A stretch of DNA of 64,000 bases from Streptomyces sp. 1-11 (GTDB taxonomy: Bacteria; Actinomycetota; Actinomycetes; Streptomycetales; Streptomycetaceae), in NCBI RefSeq assembly GCF_007176755.1, contig NZ_BJTV01000009.1, positions 124,001 to 188,000 on the forward strand. Reading direction: 5' to 3'. Both the position numbers and the translations under genes were made by a program. This document shows positions 42,821-51,388 of this stretch, piece by piece. The notes under the pieces are model-generated. The model searched no databases. It had not been told where the DNA came from and saw only the letters and a program-made list of their open reading frames with translations. The first letter of the stretch is position 1, and each line of letters begins with the position of its first letter.

Positions 42821-43723
42821 ATGCGACAGTTCACCGCCGTCGTCAACCCGACCGCGGGTGACTCGACCGGGGCGGCGTCACTGCTCCAGGTGGCCCGCCT
42901 GCTCCGGGAGGCCGGGGCCGGGCTGGAGACGGAGTACAGCCACAGCCTCGCCCACGCCCAGGACATCGCCCGGCAGGCCGGAGCACGCGGCCGGGTGGTC
43001 CTGGCGGTCGGCGGCGACGGCATGGCCGGCGGCGTCGGCGGCGCGCTCAGCGGCACCGGCACCGTCCTCGGTCTCGTGCCCGCCGGGCGGGGCAACGACT
43101 TCGCCCGCGCCCTCGGCCTGCCCCGCGACCCCGCCGCACTCGCCGGGATCCTGCTGCACGCGGAACCGGCACCGGTCGACACCATCGAGGTCGAGTCGGC
43201 CGTCCACCCGCGCACCGTCGTCCTGGGCAGCGTCTACGCCGGGGTCGACGCGCTCGCCAACCGGCACGCGAACACCACCCGGCTGCTGCGCGGCGCCGCC
43301 TCGTACTACGCGGGCGGCCTGCGGGCCGTCACCACCTGGCGGCCGGCCGACTACCGCGTCACCGTCGACGGCGAGGTGCACCGGCACCGCGGCTACACCG
43401 TCGTCGCCGCCAACTCCCCCTACTACGGCTTCGGCCGCCTCATCGCCCCCGGCGCGCGGGTCGACGACGGACTGCTCGACGTCGTGCTGATCCGCGAGGC
43501 GCCGCGCCTGCTCTTCTTCACGCTGATGAACGAACTGAAGACCGGAGTCCATGTGCGGCGCCCGGAGGTACGGGTGCTGCGCGGACGCGAACTGCGCATC
43601 GAGGCGTCGCGGCCCGTCCCCTACGGCGCCGACGGCGAGGTGGAGGCCACCCTGCCGGTGACCCTGCGGGTACGCCCCGGCGACCTGCCCGTGCTGTACC
43701 GGCCGGACACCGCCGGCGACTGA
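42821..43723 (+). CDS. Diacylglycerol-kinase-like lipid kinase
   Basis: ATG 42821 after CCGGAGGC gives 300 residues. The DAGK catalytic core shows VVNPTAG at the start, GGDGM (64-68, commonly GGDGT) and PAGRGNDFARALGLP (87-101). The C-terminal beta-domain has ANSPYYGFGRLIAPGARVDDGLLDVV. These enzymes phosphorylate diacylglycerol or related lipids. With GlpD and an alkyl-DHAP synthase next door, an alkyl-acyl glycerol substrate is plausible but unproven. Confidence 0.87.
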   Translation: MRQFTAVVNPTAGDSTGAASLLQVARLLREAGAGLETEYSHSLAHAQDIARQAGARGRVVLAVGGDGMAGGVGGALSGTGTVLGLVPAGRGNDFARALGLPRDPAALAGILLHAEPAPVDTIEVESAVHPRTVVLGSVYAGVDALANRHANTTRLLRGAASYYAGGLRAVTTWRPADYRVTVDGEVHRHRGYTVVAANSPYYGFGRLIAPGARVDDGLLDVVLIREAPRLLFFTLMNELKTGVHVRRPEVRVLRGRELRIEASRPVPYGADGEVEATLPVTLRVRPGDLPVLYRPDTAGD

Positions 43724-43729
43724 CGGGCC

Positions 43730-43751
43730 CTCCCCGGCCGGCGGCGGGGAG
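43730..43751. terminator. Small hairpin between convergent genes
   Basis: A 7-bp stem (CTCCCCG, 43730-43736, with CGGGGAG, 43745-43751) and 8-base loop lie in the 51-base gap after the lipid-kinase gene. Confidence 0.4.
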
Positions 43752-43774
43752 CGTGAGTCAGCCGGTGTGGTGAG

Positions 43775-44185
43775 TCAGCCGGTGCGGGGCGGCCGGAAAC
43801 AGGCGTGCACGATCTTCCCGTCCGGACAGGGGCGGGTTTGCCAGGTGTCGGCCAGCGCGTCGACCAGCAGCATGCCGCGACCGCCCGGACGCTCGGTGTC
43901 CGCCGGGCGCGGCACCGGCAGCCGCCGGGAACGGTCGTGCACGGTCACGTGCAGACAGGAGCTGTCCCAGGTCAGCACCAGGTCGGCAGCGCTGTTCGCG
44001 TGCACGTGGGCGTTGGTGACCAGCTCCGAGATGGTCAGCAGCACGTCGTCCACGGTCTCCGGCGCCGACTCGGCCCAGCCCAGTGACGTGAGATGTTCGC
44101 GCGCCCAGTCGCGCGCGGTCTTGACGCTCGAGTTCAGCGGCAGCGAGCGCGCCCAGCCCACCGCCCGCAGTGATGATTCGCTCAA
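43775..44185 (-). CDS. RsbW-like ATP-binding anti-sigma/regulatory protein
   Basis: A TTG start at 44185 is preferred because GGAGG sits six bases upstream; this gives 136 residues. The HATPase domain has N-box TISELVTNAHVHA, VHDRS as the G1 motif (Asp retained) and RGMLLVDALADTW as the G2 region. These single-domain kinases of Streptomyces bind and phosphorylate STAS anti-anti-sigma factors or hold sigma factors. No cognate STAS gene is adjacent; two lie 13.7 kb away. Confidence 0.8.
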   Translation of the reverse strand: MSESSLRAVGWARSLPLNSSVKTARDWAREHLTSLGWAESAPETVDDVLLTISELVTNAHVHANSAADLVLTWDSSCLHVTVHDRSRRLPVPRPADTERPGGRGMLLVDALADTWQTRPCPDGKIVHACFRPPRTG

Positions 44186-44309
44186 GGGATGCCTCCAGCT
44201 GTGGCCGTGCCGACGCGGATACCCGCTCGCAGCGGCCGTACCCCACCGGACGCACCGGAACCGGGCAGAACGCGCCGAGGCCCCCCGGAGGTCCCGCGGT
44301 CCCACGCGC

Positions 44310-44534
44310 TCAGGTCCGGGTCTCGGCCTCCCACCGGTCCGGGCCCATGCCGCGCCAGTCGATCAGCGGCGAGTCCGCCACTTCCTCCGGCTCGATCTCC
44401 AGGCCCGCCCGGCGCAGGAACTCGACCAGATCGCGCACGCTGTGCGCGAGGCCGAGGATCTCGCCGTCGACCCGCACCCGGCGTCCGCCGGTCGGGGACG
44501 GCAGCTGCACGATCACTGGACGCTTCCCGGGCAT
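44310..44534 (-). CDS. Small conserved-looking protein of unknown function
   Basis: The 74 residues begin PVIVQLPSPTGGRRVRVDGEILGLAHSVRDLVEFLRRAG and end in DSPLIDWRGMGPDRWEAE. ATG 44534 has a weak GGG-rich site. Hydrophobic and charged positions alternate as in a compact folded domain, and the sequence is not biased like antisense noise. It lies upstream of the RsbW-like gene on the same strand, 124 bases away. I recognise no function. Confidence 0.6.
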   Translation of the reverse strand: MPGKRPVIVQLPSPTGGRRVRVDGEILGLAHSVRDLVEFLRRAGLEIEPEEVADSPLIDWRGMGPDRWEAETRT

Positions 44535-44655
44535 GGCTCCAGCATCGGCCGAACCTGCCGCCCCCGCACCCGGGACGCCGGGCCACGTGTCGGGCGGGGC
44601 CGGTCAGGGCACTCGGCGATAACAGGCAAACGGACATATGCACCAGGAGGCGCAC

Positions 44656-45165
44656 GTGGCGGTTCGGCATCGTCTGATCAAGACCAGTCCGGACAGGGTC
44701 TGGGAGGTGCTCGCCGACGGCAGCAGGTACGCGCAGTGGGTGGTGGGAACCGCCGCGTCCCAGCCGAAGGACGGTGAGTGGCCGCAGGAGTCGGCGTCGA
44801 TCGGGTACCAGATCCGGCTGGGCCCCTTCGAGGTCGGCAACGAGACGGTCGTACGGCGCTGCGTGGAGGGATCCGTCCTGGAGCTCGAAGCCAAGGCGGG
44901 CCCGCTCGGCACCGCCCGCATCTGCATCGAGCTGCGCAAATGGGGTGAGAACTGCCTGGTCATCGTCGACGAGCACCCGCTCCAGGGCGCGGGCGGGGCC
45001 CTGCACAACATGGGCTTCGAGATGCTGATCCAGCTACGCCACCGGGCCATGCTCGCCCGCCTGGCGAAGACCTGCGAGGACGGTGACGCCTCCGAGGAGC
45101 GGGAGGGACGGTCGCGGCCGCTCGGGCGGTACGCCACGGGCGGGAACGGGGCCGGTCATGCCTGA
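44656..45165 (+). CDS. SRPBCC-fold protein, coupled to an FAD oxidoreductase gene
   Basis: GTG 44656 behind CAGGAGGCG is favoured over ATG 44638 and gives 169 residues. The START-like pattern is RLIKTSPDRVWEVLADGSRYAQWVVGT, a central series of strands, and a long C-terminal helix GALHNMGFEMLIQLRHRAMLARLAK. This fold encloses a hydrophobic ligand. The next gene starts eight bases before its stop, so the two are coupled; a lipid-like or polyketide substrate shared by both is possible. Confidence 0.8.
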   Translation: MAVRHRLIKTSPDRVWEVLADGSRYAQWVVGTAASQPKDGEWPQESASIGYQIRLGPFEVGNETVVRRCVEGSVLELEAKAGPLGTARICIELRKWGENCLVIVDEHPLQGAGGALHNMGFEMLIQLRHRAMLARLAKTCEDGDASEEREGRSRPLGRYATGGNGAGHA

Positions 45166-46777
45166 CGCGGTGGTGATCGGGGCCGGACCCAACGGGCTGG
45201 TGGCCGCCAACCTGCTGCTGGACGCGGGATGGAGCGTCAGCGTGCTGGAGGAGCAGCCGGAGCCGGGTGGCGCCGTCCGGCACGACCGGGGCGTGGACCC
45301 GGACTTCGTCAGTGACATGTTCAGCTCGTTCTACCCCCTGGCGGCCGCGTCCCCCGTGCTCTCCGCGCTCCACCTGGAGGAGCACGGACTGCGCTGGACC
45401 CACGCGCCGAGTGTGCTGGCCCACCCCCTGTCCGACGGCAGATGCGCCGTGCTGCACCGGCGGACCGAGGAGACGGCGCAGTCCCTGGAGGCCTTCGCGC
45501 AGGGCGACGGAGCCGCCTGGCACCGCCTGTTCGGGCTGTGGCAGAAGCTGCGGCCCGATGTGCTGGGCGCCCTGTTCACCCCCTTCCCGCCGGTGAAGGC
45601 CATGGCCCGGCTGGCCCTCGCCGTGCGCGCCTCGGGCGGCCTGCGCGTGGCGCGGTCCCTGGTGCTGCCGGTGCGCCGCATGGGCGAGGAGGAGTTCCGC
45701 GGCGAGGGCGGCCGGCTGCTGCTGGCCGGCAACGCGCTGCACGCCGACCTCGCGCCCGAGTCCGCGGGCAGCGGCGGCTTCGGATGGCTGATGTCCATGC
45801 TGGGACAGACCTACGGCTTCCCCGTGCCGGTGGGCGGTTCCGGCGAGCTCACCGCGGCGCTCGTACGGCGCCTGCTCAGCCGCGGGGGAGAGCTGCACTG
45901 CGGGCGGCGCGTCGAGCGGGTCGTGGTGCGCGGCGGGCGGGCCGTGGGCGTCCGCACGGCCGACGGGCAGGCGGTGCCCGCCCGGCGCGCCGTGCTCGCC
46001 GACGTCGCGGTGCCCACCCTGTACCAGGAACTGGTCGGCACCGAGCACCTGCCCGAGCAGACCCAGGACGACCTGCGGCGCTTCCAGTGGGACTTCGCCA
46101 CCTTCAAGGTCGACTGGGCACTCGACGGACCGGTGCCGTGGCGGGACGAGTGGGCGGCCGGCGCCGGGACCGTCCACCTGATCGACGGGATGGACGAGCT
46201 GACCCGCTTCGCCGCGCAGATCGCCATGCGCCAGGTTCCCGACCGGCCGTTCTGCCTGTTCGGCCAGATGACCACGGCCGACCCCTCCCGTTCCCCCGAG
46301 GGCACCGAGTCGGCCTGGGCCTACACGCACATCCCGCACGACATCCGCGGCGACGCCGGCGACGAGGGCATCACCGGGAAGTGGGGGCCCGACGACCAGG
46401 AGCGCATGGCGGACCGCGTCGAGCGCCACGTCGAGAGCTTCGCGCCCGGCTTCCGGTCCCGGATCCGCGGCCGCCGCATCCTGGCGCCGCCCACCCTGTG
46501 GTCGCTGGACGCCAACCTCTTCGGGGGCGCCATCAACGGCGGCACGACCGCCATCCACCAGCAGCTCGTCTTCCGTCCGCTGCCCGGCACCGGACGGCCC
46601 GAGACCCCCGTCCGGGGTCTCTACCTGGCCTCCGCCGGCGCCCACCCCGGCGGCGGCGTGCACGGGGCGTGCGGCGCGAACGCGGCCCGGGCCGTGCTGC
46701 GCGGCCACCGGATCAAGGGTCTGGCCGGCGCCCAGCGGATGCTGGCCCGGCGCGACCGGACCGGTCGCCGGCACTGA
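45158..46777 (+). CDS. FAD-dependent oxidoreductase, phytoene-desaturase-like
   Basis: The 539 residues start with MPDAVVIGAGPNGLVAANLLLDAG and LEEQPEPGGAV, the dinucleotide fold of the phytoene-desaturase/carotenoid-isomerase superfamily. Near the end, GLYLASAGAHPGGGVHGACGANAARAVL closes the FAD site. Many actinobacterial members of this group are not carotenoid enzymes, and no carotenoid gene is near. It is coupled to the SRPBCC gene by an eight-base overlap and followed by an unknown and an SDR gene. Confidence 0.85.
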   Translation: MPDAVVIGAGPNGLVAANLLLDAGWSVSVLEEQPEPGGAVRHDRGVDPDFVSDMFSSFYPLAAASPVLSALHLEEHGLRWTHAPSVLAHPLSDGRCAVLHRRTEETAQSLEAFAQGDGAAWHRLFGLWQKLRPDVLGALFTPFPPVKAMARLALAVRASGGLRVARSLVLPVRRMGEEEFRGEGGRLLLAGNALHADLAPESAGSGGFGWLMSMLGQTYGFPVPVGGSGELTAALVRRLLSRGGELHCGRRVERVVVRGGRAVGVRTADGQAVPARRAVLADVAVPTLYQELVGTEHLPEQTQDDLRRFQWDFATFKVDWALDGPVPWRDEWAAGAGTVHLIDGMDELTRFAAQIAMRQVPDRPFCLFGQMTTADPSRSPEGTESAWAYTHIPHDIRGDAGDEGITGKWGPDDQERMADRVERHVESFAPGFRSRIRGRRILAPPTLWSLDANLFGGAINGGTTAIHQQLVFRPLPGTGRPETPVRGLYLASAGAHPGGGVHGACGANAARAVLRGHRIKGLAGAQRMLARRDRTGRRH

Positions 46778-46811
46778 CACCGGCCGGCGACAGCGAACAG
46801 CAGGGAGTGGC

Positions 46812-47264
46812 ATGAGCGGACACCAGGACGGACCCGACCACCGGCACCGGCGCCCCGAGGGCGTCGACGACAAGACGGTCGAGGCCCTCGGATCACTGTC
46901 GAAGGCCCTGGAGGCGACCGAACGGGCCCGGGGCCGCCTCTACGACTTCCACCAGCTCACCGGCGGCGCCGATCTCGAACTCGACCGCACGGTGCGCCTG
47001 TTGCGGGAGGCGGGGCACACGGAGTGGGCCGACCGGGTCGAGACGGAGATCCTCGGCCGCAACGTCATCCCCGGCCACTGGACGTTCCAGATCGTCGAGG
47101 CCTACGACCGGACCTACTACCGGCCCTTCCAGGAGCTCGAACGCGGCGCGGTCGACGAACTCGCCGAGGGACGTGACCACTTGTACGAGGCGGAGATGAA
47201 AGAGGCCCGCCGTACCGCCGGGCACCCGCACCACACTGCGCGCCCGGGCCCTGGGGAGACATGA
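46812..47264 (+). CDS. Uncharacterised protein of the FAD oxidoreductase operon
   Basis: The 150 residues are mainly helical, with TVEALGSLSKALEATERARGRLYDFHQLTGGADLELDRTV split across two helices, then GNVIPGHWTFQIVEAYDRTYY-like aromatic positions (NVIPGHWTFQIVEAYDRTYY is residues ~86-105). His/Arg-rich ends look disordered. It begins behind AGGGAGTGG, and its stop overlaps the SDR start by four bases. Similar-sized proteins occur beside such enzymes in other Streptomyces, to my recollection, without assigned function. Confidence 0.7.
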   Translation: MSGHQDGPDHRHRRPEGVDDKTVEALGSLSKALEATERARGRLYDFHQLTGGADLELDRTVRLLREAGHTEWADRVETEILGRNVIPGHWTFQIVEAYDRTYYRPFQELERGAVDELAEGRDHLYEAEMKEARRTAGHPHHTARPGPGET

Positions 47265-48163
47265 CCCGCGCCGCCCGCAGCCCCCTGCGCGGCCGGGTGG
47301 TCGTGGTGACCGGCGCGGCACGCGGCCTGGGCGCCGCGCTCGCCCACGAGGTCGCCCGGCGCGGCGGGGTGCCGGCGCTGCTGGGCCACGAGCCGGACCT
47401 GCTGGCCCGGGTCGCCGCCCGGCTGCCGGGGCCGGCCCTGGTCCACGAGGTCGACATCACCGACGCCCCGGCTCTGCGGGACGCCGCCGAGGAGGTGCGC
47501 CGCCGCCTCGGGCGCCCGTCCGCCGTGATCGCGAACGCCGGTGTCGCCGAGGGCGGTCCCTTCGCCTCCTCCGACCCCGCCGAGTGGCGCCGGGTGATCG
47601 AGGTGAACCTCGTCGGCAGCGCCCAGACGGCCCGGGTCTTCCTGCCGGATCTGACGGCCACGGCCGGCTTCTACCTGCAGATCGCCTCCCTGGCCTCGAT
47701 GGGCGCCGCGCCCATGATGAGCGCCTACTGCGCCTCCAAGGCCGGGGTGGAGGCCTTCGCGCACTCGCTGCGGGCCGAGGTGGCCCACCGCCGGGTCGGC
47801 GTGGGCATCGCCTACCTCAACTGGATGGGCACGGAGATGATCCGGGACGCCGACCAGCACGCCGTGCTGCGGGAGCTGCGCGGCCACATGCCGCCGCCCG
47901 CCCGCCGGGTGTACCGCGCCGACGTGGCCGCCGCACGGGTCGTCCGCGGCCTGGAACGCCGCCGGACGGCGATGTACGTACCCGCCTGGCTGCGGCTCGT
48001 GCAGCCGGTGCGCGCCGCCCTGCCCCCGGTCGTCCTGCGGCTGTCCCGCCATGAGCTGCCCCGCCTCGAGGAGCGCGAACCCCTGCTGCACACCGGGCTG
48101 CTCGGCGCCGGCGGCGACGCCGACCGCGCGGCGGCCGGGACCGGGGGACAGGACTCCCGGTGA
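47261..48163 (+). CDS. Short-chain dehydrogenase/reductase at the end of the FAD oxidoreductase operon
   Basis: The 300 residues include cofactor motif TGAARGLG (near 18), a NAG strand in VIANAGVAEGG and catalytic ASLASMGAAPMMSAYCASK (Ser, Tyr, Lys). A C-terminal extension RRTAMYVPAWLRLVQPVRAALPP is hydrophobic and may touch the membrane, as in SDRs of lipid metabolism. The ATG overlaps the previous stop by four bases. Decamer repeats begin eight bases after its stop. Confidence 0.88.
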   Translation: MTRAARSPLRGRVVVVTGAARGLGAALAHEVARRGGVPALLGHEPDLLARVAARLPGPALVHEVDITDAPALRDAAEEVRRRLGRPSAVIANAGVAEGGPFASSDPAEWRRVIEVNLVGSAQTARVFLPDLTATAGFYLQIASLASMGAAPMMSAYCASKAGVEAFAHSLRAEVAHRRVGVGIAYLNWMGTEMIRDADQHAVLRELRGHMPPPARRVYRADVAAARVVRGLERRRTAMYVPAWLRLVQPVRAALPPVVLRLSRHELPRLEEREPLLHTGLLGAGGDADRAAAGTGGQDSR

Positions 48164-48170
48164 TCGCGAC

Positions 48171-48250
48171 AGGGTCGCGAGGGGAGGCGAGGGGACGCTA
48201 AGGGGCGCGACGGGATGCGAAGGGACGCTAAGGGTCGCGACGGGACGCGA
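48171..48250. repeat. Eight tandem ~10-bp repeats
   Basis: Eight consecutive decamers fit RGGGACGCGA with one to three changes each (agggtcgcga, ggggaggcga, ggggacgcta, aggggcgcga, cgggatgcga, agggacgcta, agggtcgcga, cgggacgcga). A 30-bp higher-order unit (48192-48221 and 48222-48251) is visible. They lie between convergent genes and encode nothing obvious. Confidence 0.75.
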
Positions 48251-48393
48251 GGGAACGGGCGCGGGACCGGAACCGGGCCGGTGACCGAGGGTGCCGGCCC
48301 GGTCCGCGCCGGGGTGCCGGGCGGGCCGGGCGCCGTACGGGCTGGGTGCCGGACGGGGCCGGGTGCCTGACGGCGCGGGTGCCGCACGGTGCG

Positions 48394-48427
48394 GGTGGGT
48401 GCCGCGGCGCACGCCGCGGCACCCACC
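48394..48427. terminator. Strong bidirectional hairpin between SDR and glycosyltransferase genes
   Basis: A perfect 15-bp stem (48394-48408 with 48413-48427) and 4-base loop GCAC stand six bases from the glycosyltransferase stop, in the convergent gap. Confidence 0.75.
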
Positions 48428-48433
48428 GCGGCC

Positions 48434-49717
48434 TCAGCCCCGGTCGGCCAGCTTGCCGATCAGATTGACCGCCGTGCCCACGCCGTCCTCCGCGCGGAGC
48501 CGTTCGCCGATGGCGGCGGCGCGCTCGCGCAGGTCGTCGCCGACCAGCCGGTCCAGCACACCCACCAGGTGCTCGAGCCCGAACTCCTGGAAGTTCGCGT
48601 ACCCGCCGACGCCGAGGCGGGCCACGCGGTCGCCCCAGAACGGCTGGTCGCTGAAGACGGTGTAGATCCAGGTGGGCAGCCCGGCCGTCAGGCCGGCGGC
48701 CGTGGTGCCGGCGCCGCCGTGGTGCACCACGGCCCGGCAGCGCGGGAACAGCCAGTCGTGGTCGACGGCGCCCACCAGCCGCACGTTCTCCGGCAGGTCG
48801 CCGGTCAGGCCGGACAGGTCCGACCAGCCCACGCCGACCAGCAGCCGAAGCCCGGTGCGCCCGGCGGCCCGCACGATCAGGTCGACCAGCTTCTGCGGGT
48901 CCAGCACCGGCATGCTGCCGAAGCCGAGGAACACGGGCGCCGGGCCGTCGTCGAGCCAGTCGGCCAGCCCGCCGGGGATCACCGCCTCGCCCACGCGTTC
49001 GCGCACCGCGTGCGGAAGCCGCCAGAAGCCGGTGACCGTGTTCTGCGGCGCCCAGTCGTGCGGGCGCGGGACCACCTGCTCGCTGAACGCCTGGAGCGTC
49101 GGCAGACCCAGGTCCACGGTCCAGGTGAGCGCCGCGCTGGGGGCCGGCGGCAGGCCGAGCGAGTCGCGGAACTCGTTGATGTCGTCCTTCTTGCCCTGCC
49201 AGTAGACGTCCTCGGCCACCCGGTGGGTCTGCAGGTGGTACTGCTCGGCCGGGACGCCGTCCGGGACCTCCATGGGGGTCAGCGGTTGCGGGAACTCGTC
49301 GGTCAGCAGCCACGGCGTCAGGTGCCCGAGGACGATGGGAATCCCGCGCGACTGGGAGACCGCGAGCGCGTAGTCCTCGGTGTTGACGCCGGTGACCAGG
49401 ACGTCGGCGCCCTCGGCCGCCGCCAGCACGGAGGCGCCGATGGTGTGCCGGGCCTCCGACAGCATCTTCGCGATGCCCGCCAGGTACGCCTCCACGTTCC
49501 CGGCGGCCAGCCAGCGCCGGCCCTCCTCGGAGCGCAGCACCTCGCGGACCTCCAGGTCCATCTCGACGAACTCGGCGTCCGTCCCCGCGACCAGGCGGCG
49601 GGCGTCGCGGGGCGCGGCGAACACCACCTCGTGGCCGGCGTCGATCAGGCCCTGGGTGAGGGCCACGTACGGTTCGAAGTCGCCGCGGCTGCCGGCCGTG
49701 GACACACCGATCCTCAT
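48434..49717 (-). CDS. GT1-family glycosyltransferase
   Basis: The 427 residues show the two-domain GT-B fold. N-terminal acceptor domain: MRIGVSTAGSRGDFEPYVALTQGLIDAGHEV. C-terminal donor domain: PVFLGFGSMPVLDPQ, VGAVDHDWLFPRCRAVVHHGGAGTT (nucleotide-sugar binding) and FSDQPFWGDRVARLGVG. It resembles macrolide/sterol-type glycosyltransferases of Streptomyces. It lies downstream of a P450 gene and near an MFS exporter, so it may glycosylate a small molecule for tailoring or resistance. Confidence 0.88.
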   Translation of the reverse strand: MRIGVSTAGSRGDFEPYVALTQGLIDAGHEVVFAAPRDARRLVAGTDAEFVEMDLEVREVLRSEEGRRWLAAGNVEAYLAGIAKMLSEARHTIGASVLAAAEGADVLVTGVNTEDYALAVSQSRGIPIVLGHLTPWLLTDEFPQPLTPMEVPDGVPAEQYHLQTHRVAEDVYWQGKKDDINEFRDSLGLPPAPSAALTWTVDLGLPTLQAFSEQVVPRPHDWAPQNTVTGFWRLPHAVRERVGEAVIPGGLADWLDDGPAPVFLGFGSMPVLDPQKLVDLIVRAAGRTGLRLLVGVGWSDLSGLTGDLPENVRLVGAVDHDWLFPRCRAVVHHGGAGTTAAGLTAGLPTWIYTVFSDQPFWGDRVARLGVGGYANFQEFGLEHLVGVLDRLVGDDLRERAAAIGERLRAEDGVGTAVNLIGKLADRG

Positions 49718-49815
49718 GCGGCCACCTCCGCCCGGCGGGACGCGGCCTCGGTGCGCCGGACCGTTGGCTGTTCCATCTCGTACCTCACTTCGTCGTGTGC
49801 TGCGTTCGCACGGTT

Positions 49816-49860
49816 GCGGGTCTTGCGGGTCTTGCGGGTAGGGCGGGTAAGGCGGGTGTT
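49816..49860. repeat. Five 9-bp minisatellite units upstream of the glycosyltransferase
   Basis: GCGGGTCTT occurs twice (49816-49833), followed by GCGGGTAGG, GCGGGTAAG and GCGGGTGTT, an uninterrupted 9-bp period. It lies 99-143 bases upstream of the glycosyltransferase start, in its probable promoter region. Confidence 0.7.
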
Positions 49861-49959
49861 GCGGCCCGGGAGCCGACGGCGGATGGGAGCGCTCCCACTT
49901 GCCGCCGGCACCCGAACGCGCTTCTCTTCTCGCCGAGTCGACGTCCGTCGTGGCGTGGG

Positions 49960-51153
49960 CTACCAGGTGACCGGCAGGCTCTTCAGGCCGTACACGAGGG
50001 TGTCGGTGCTGACGGCGACCTCCTCCCGGGGCACGGCGAGCCGCAGTCCGGGCAGGCGCCGGAAGACGGCGCCGATCGCCACCTCCAGTTCCATGCGGAC
50101 CAGCGGGCCGCCGGGGCAGAAGTGCGCACCGTGCCCGAAGGCCAGGTGGTGGCTGTTGTCCCGGTGGATGTCGAACTCCGCCGCGGCGGCGAACACGCTC
50201 TCGTCGTGGTTGGCGCCCGGGATGGAGATGATCACGGCGTCCCCGGCGGCGATACGGGTGCCCCCGATGGCCAGCTCCTCGGCGGCGACTCGGACAACGT
50301 TATCCTGGGCGATCGACCAGTAGCGCAGCAACTCGTCGACGACCTTCGGCAACAGGCCCGGATCGGCGTGGAGTTCGGCGAGCACGACGGGCCGGTCCAG
50401 CAGCGTGAAGACGCTGAGCGCGATCTGGTTGGCCGTCGTCTCGTGGCCGGCGATGAGCATCAGCCGGACCAGCGCCACCAGGTCCTCGCCGGAGAGCTGA
50501 CCGGTGCGCACGTAGTCGACGGTCAGCCGGCTGAGCAGATCGTCCCGCGGTTCGCCGGCTCGCACCTCGGCCAGCCGGGCGAGGTACTCGGTGGTGGCGA
50601 TGAACGCCTCGATCGCCTTTTCCGGTTCCGCCTGGTTGAGTATGGCGCTCGTATTCTCCTTGAATTCGTTCATGTCCTCGTCCGGAACTCCGAAGATCCG
50701 GGCGATCACGATACACGGGAGTGGCAACGAGAAAGCCGCGTGGAAGTCCACCGGCCCGGTCGCCTCGGTCATCTCGTCCAGTAACTCGTCCGCCACCGAC
50801 TCGATGAGCGGGCGGAGTATCTGGGTGCGGTGCGCGGTGAAATCCGGCGCCACCATTTTCCGGTAGGTGCCGTGCTCGGGCGGATCCATGCGCCAGAAGG
50901 AGACGGCCCTCGGGGGCACCGGGAACAAGAGCCGATTCGGCCAGTTCGGGTGCTGGTCGTCGACGCTCAGCCGGGGGTCGGCGAGGGCTTGGCGCACATC
51001 GGCGTGACGGGAGATCAGCCAGGCGCGCCGGCCGTTCCGGAGCTGGACCTCACGAGGCGGGCCGTCGCGGTACTCGGCCAGAGCGGGAGGTTGGGACATG
51101 GGACACGTGCGCGGGAGCGGCCACTGTGTGGGGGTCGCCTCAGCGTGGATCAT
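49960..51153 (-). CDS. Cytochrome P450, CYP105/CYP107-like
   Basis: The ATG at 51153 behind AAGGGAATC gives 397 residues; longer upstream frames cross the divergent promoter gap. Canonical motifs: I-helix LIAGHETTAN, ExxR in VDELLRYWS and heme loop FGHGAHFCPGGPL, with Pro instead of the usual Leu after the heme Cys. The motif set resembles Streptomyces CYP105 enzymes, which oxidise antibiotics and xenobiotics. It is divergent from an MFS exporter and upstream of a glycosyltransferase. Confidence 0.88.
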   Translation of the reverse strand: MIHAEATPTQWPLPRTCPMSQPPALAEYRDGPPREVQLRNGRRAWLISRHADVRQALADPRLSVDDQHPNWPNRLLFPVPPRAVSFWRMDPPEHGTYRKMVAPDFTAHRTQILRPLIESVADELLDEMTEATGPVDFHAAFSLPLPCIVIARIFGVPDEDMNEFKENTSAILNQAEPEKAIEAFIATTEYLARLAEVRAGEPRDDLLSRLTVDYVRTGQLSGEDLVALVRLMLIAGHETTANQIALSVFTLLDRPVVLAELHADPGLLPKVVDELLRYWSIAQDNVVRVAAEELAIGGTRIAAGDAVIISIPGANHDESVFAAAAEFDIHRDNSHHLAFGHGAHFCPGGPLVRMELEVAIGAVFRRLPGLRLAVPREEVAVSTDTLVYGLKSLPVTW

Positions 51154-51388
51154 GATTCCCTTTCTCGTTGCGCGGTCGGCTCGGATAGCGCTTTCTCGGA
51201 GGGGGCGGACGTGGGTCATACCCAGCTTGAGCAGGCCCGCTGACACGGCGCTGACATGGCCGAATTCTTTCCGTGGGTCGTATGCGAAGATGCTCTCGGT
51301 GTCCTGGGTGTCATGGACGCGAATATCTGGGCACGTGATGACGCACGCCATTCGAAACGTATTGGGATAAATCCCCGAGGGGGCATTC
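51154..51388. promoter_or_regulatory. AT-richer divergent promoter gap between P450 and MFS genes
   Basis: The 235 bases are noticeably less GC-rich than the rest (for example around 51155-51165, 51256-51270 and 51350-51370) and should carry the promoters of both divergent genes. I find no clear operator or regulator gene. Confidence 0.4.

Noticed and set aside
48171..48250. CRISPR-like array
   Set aside because: The repeats are 10 bp, adjacent and without unique spacers; no cas genes are present.
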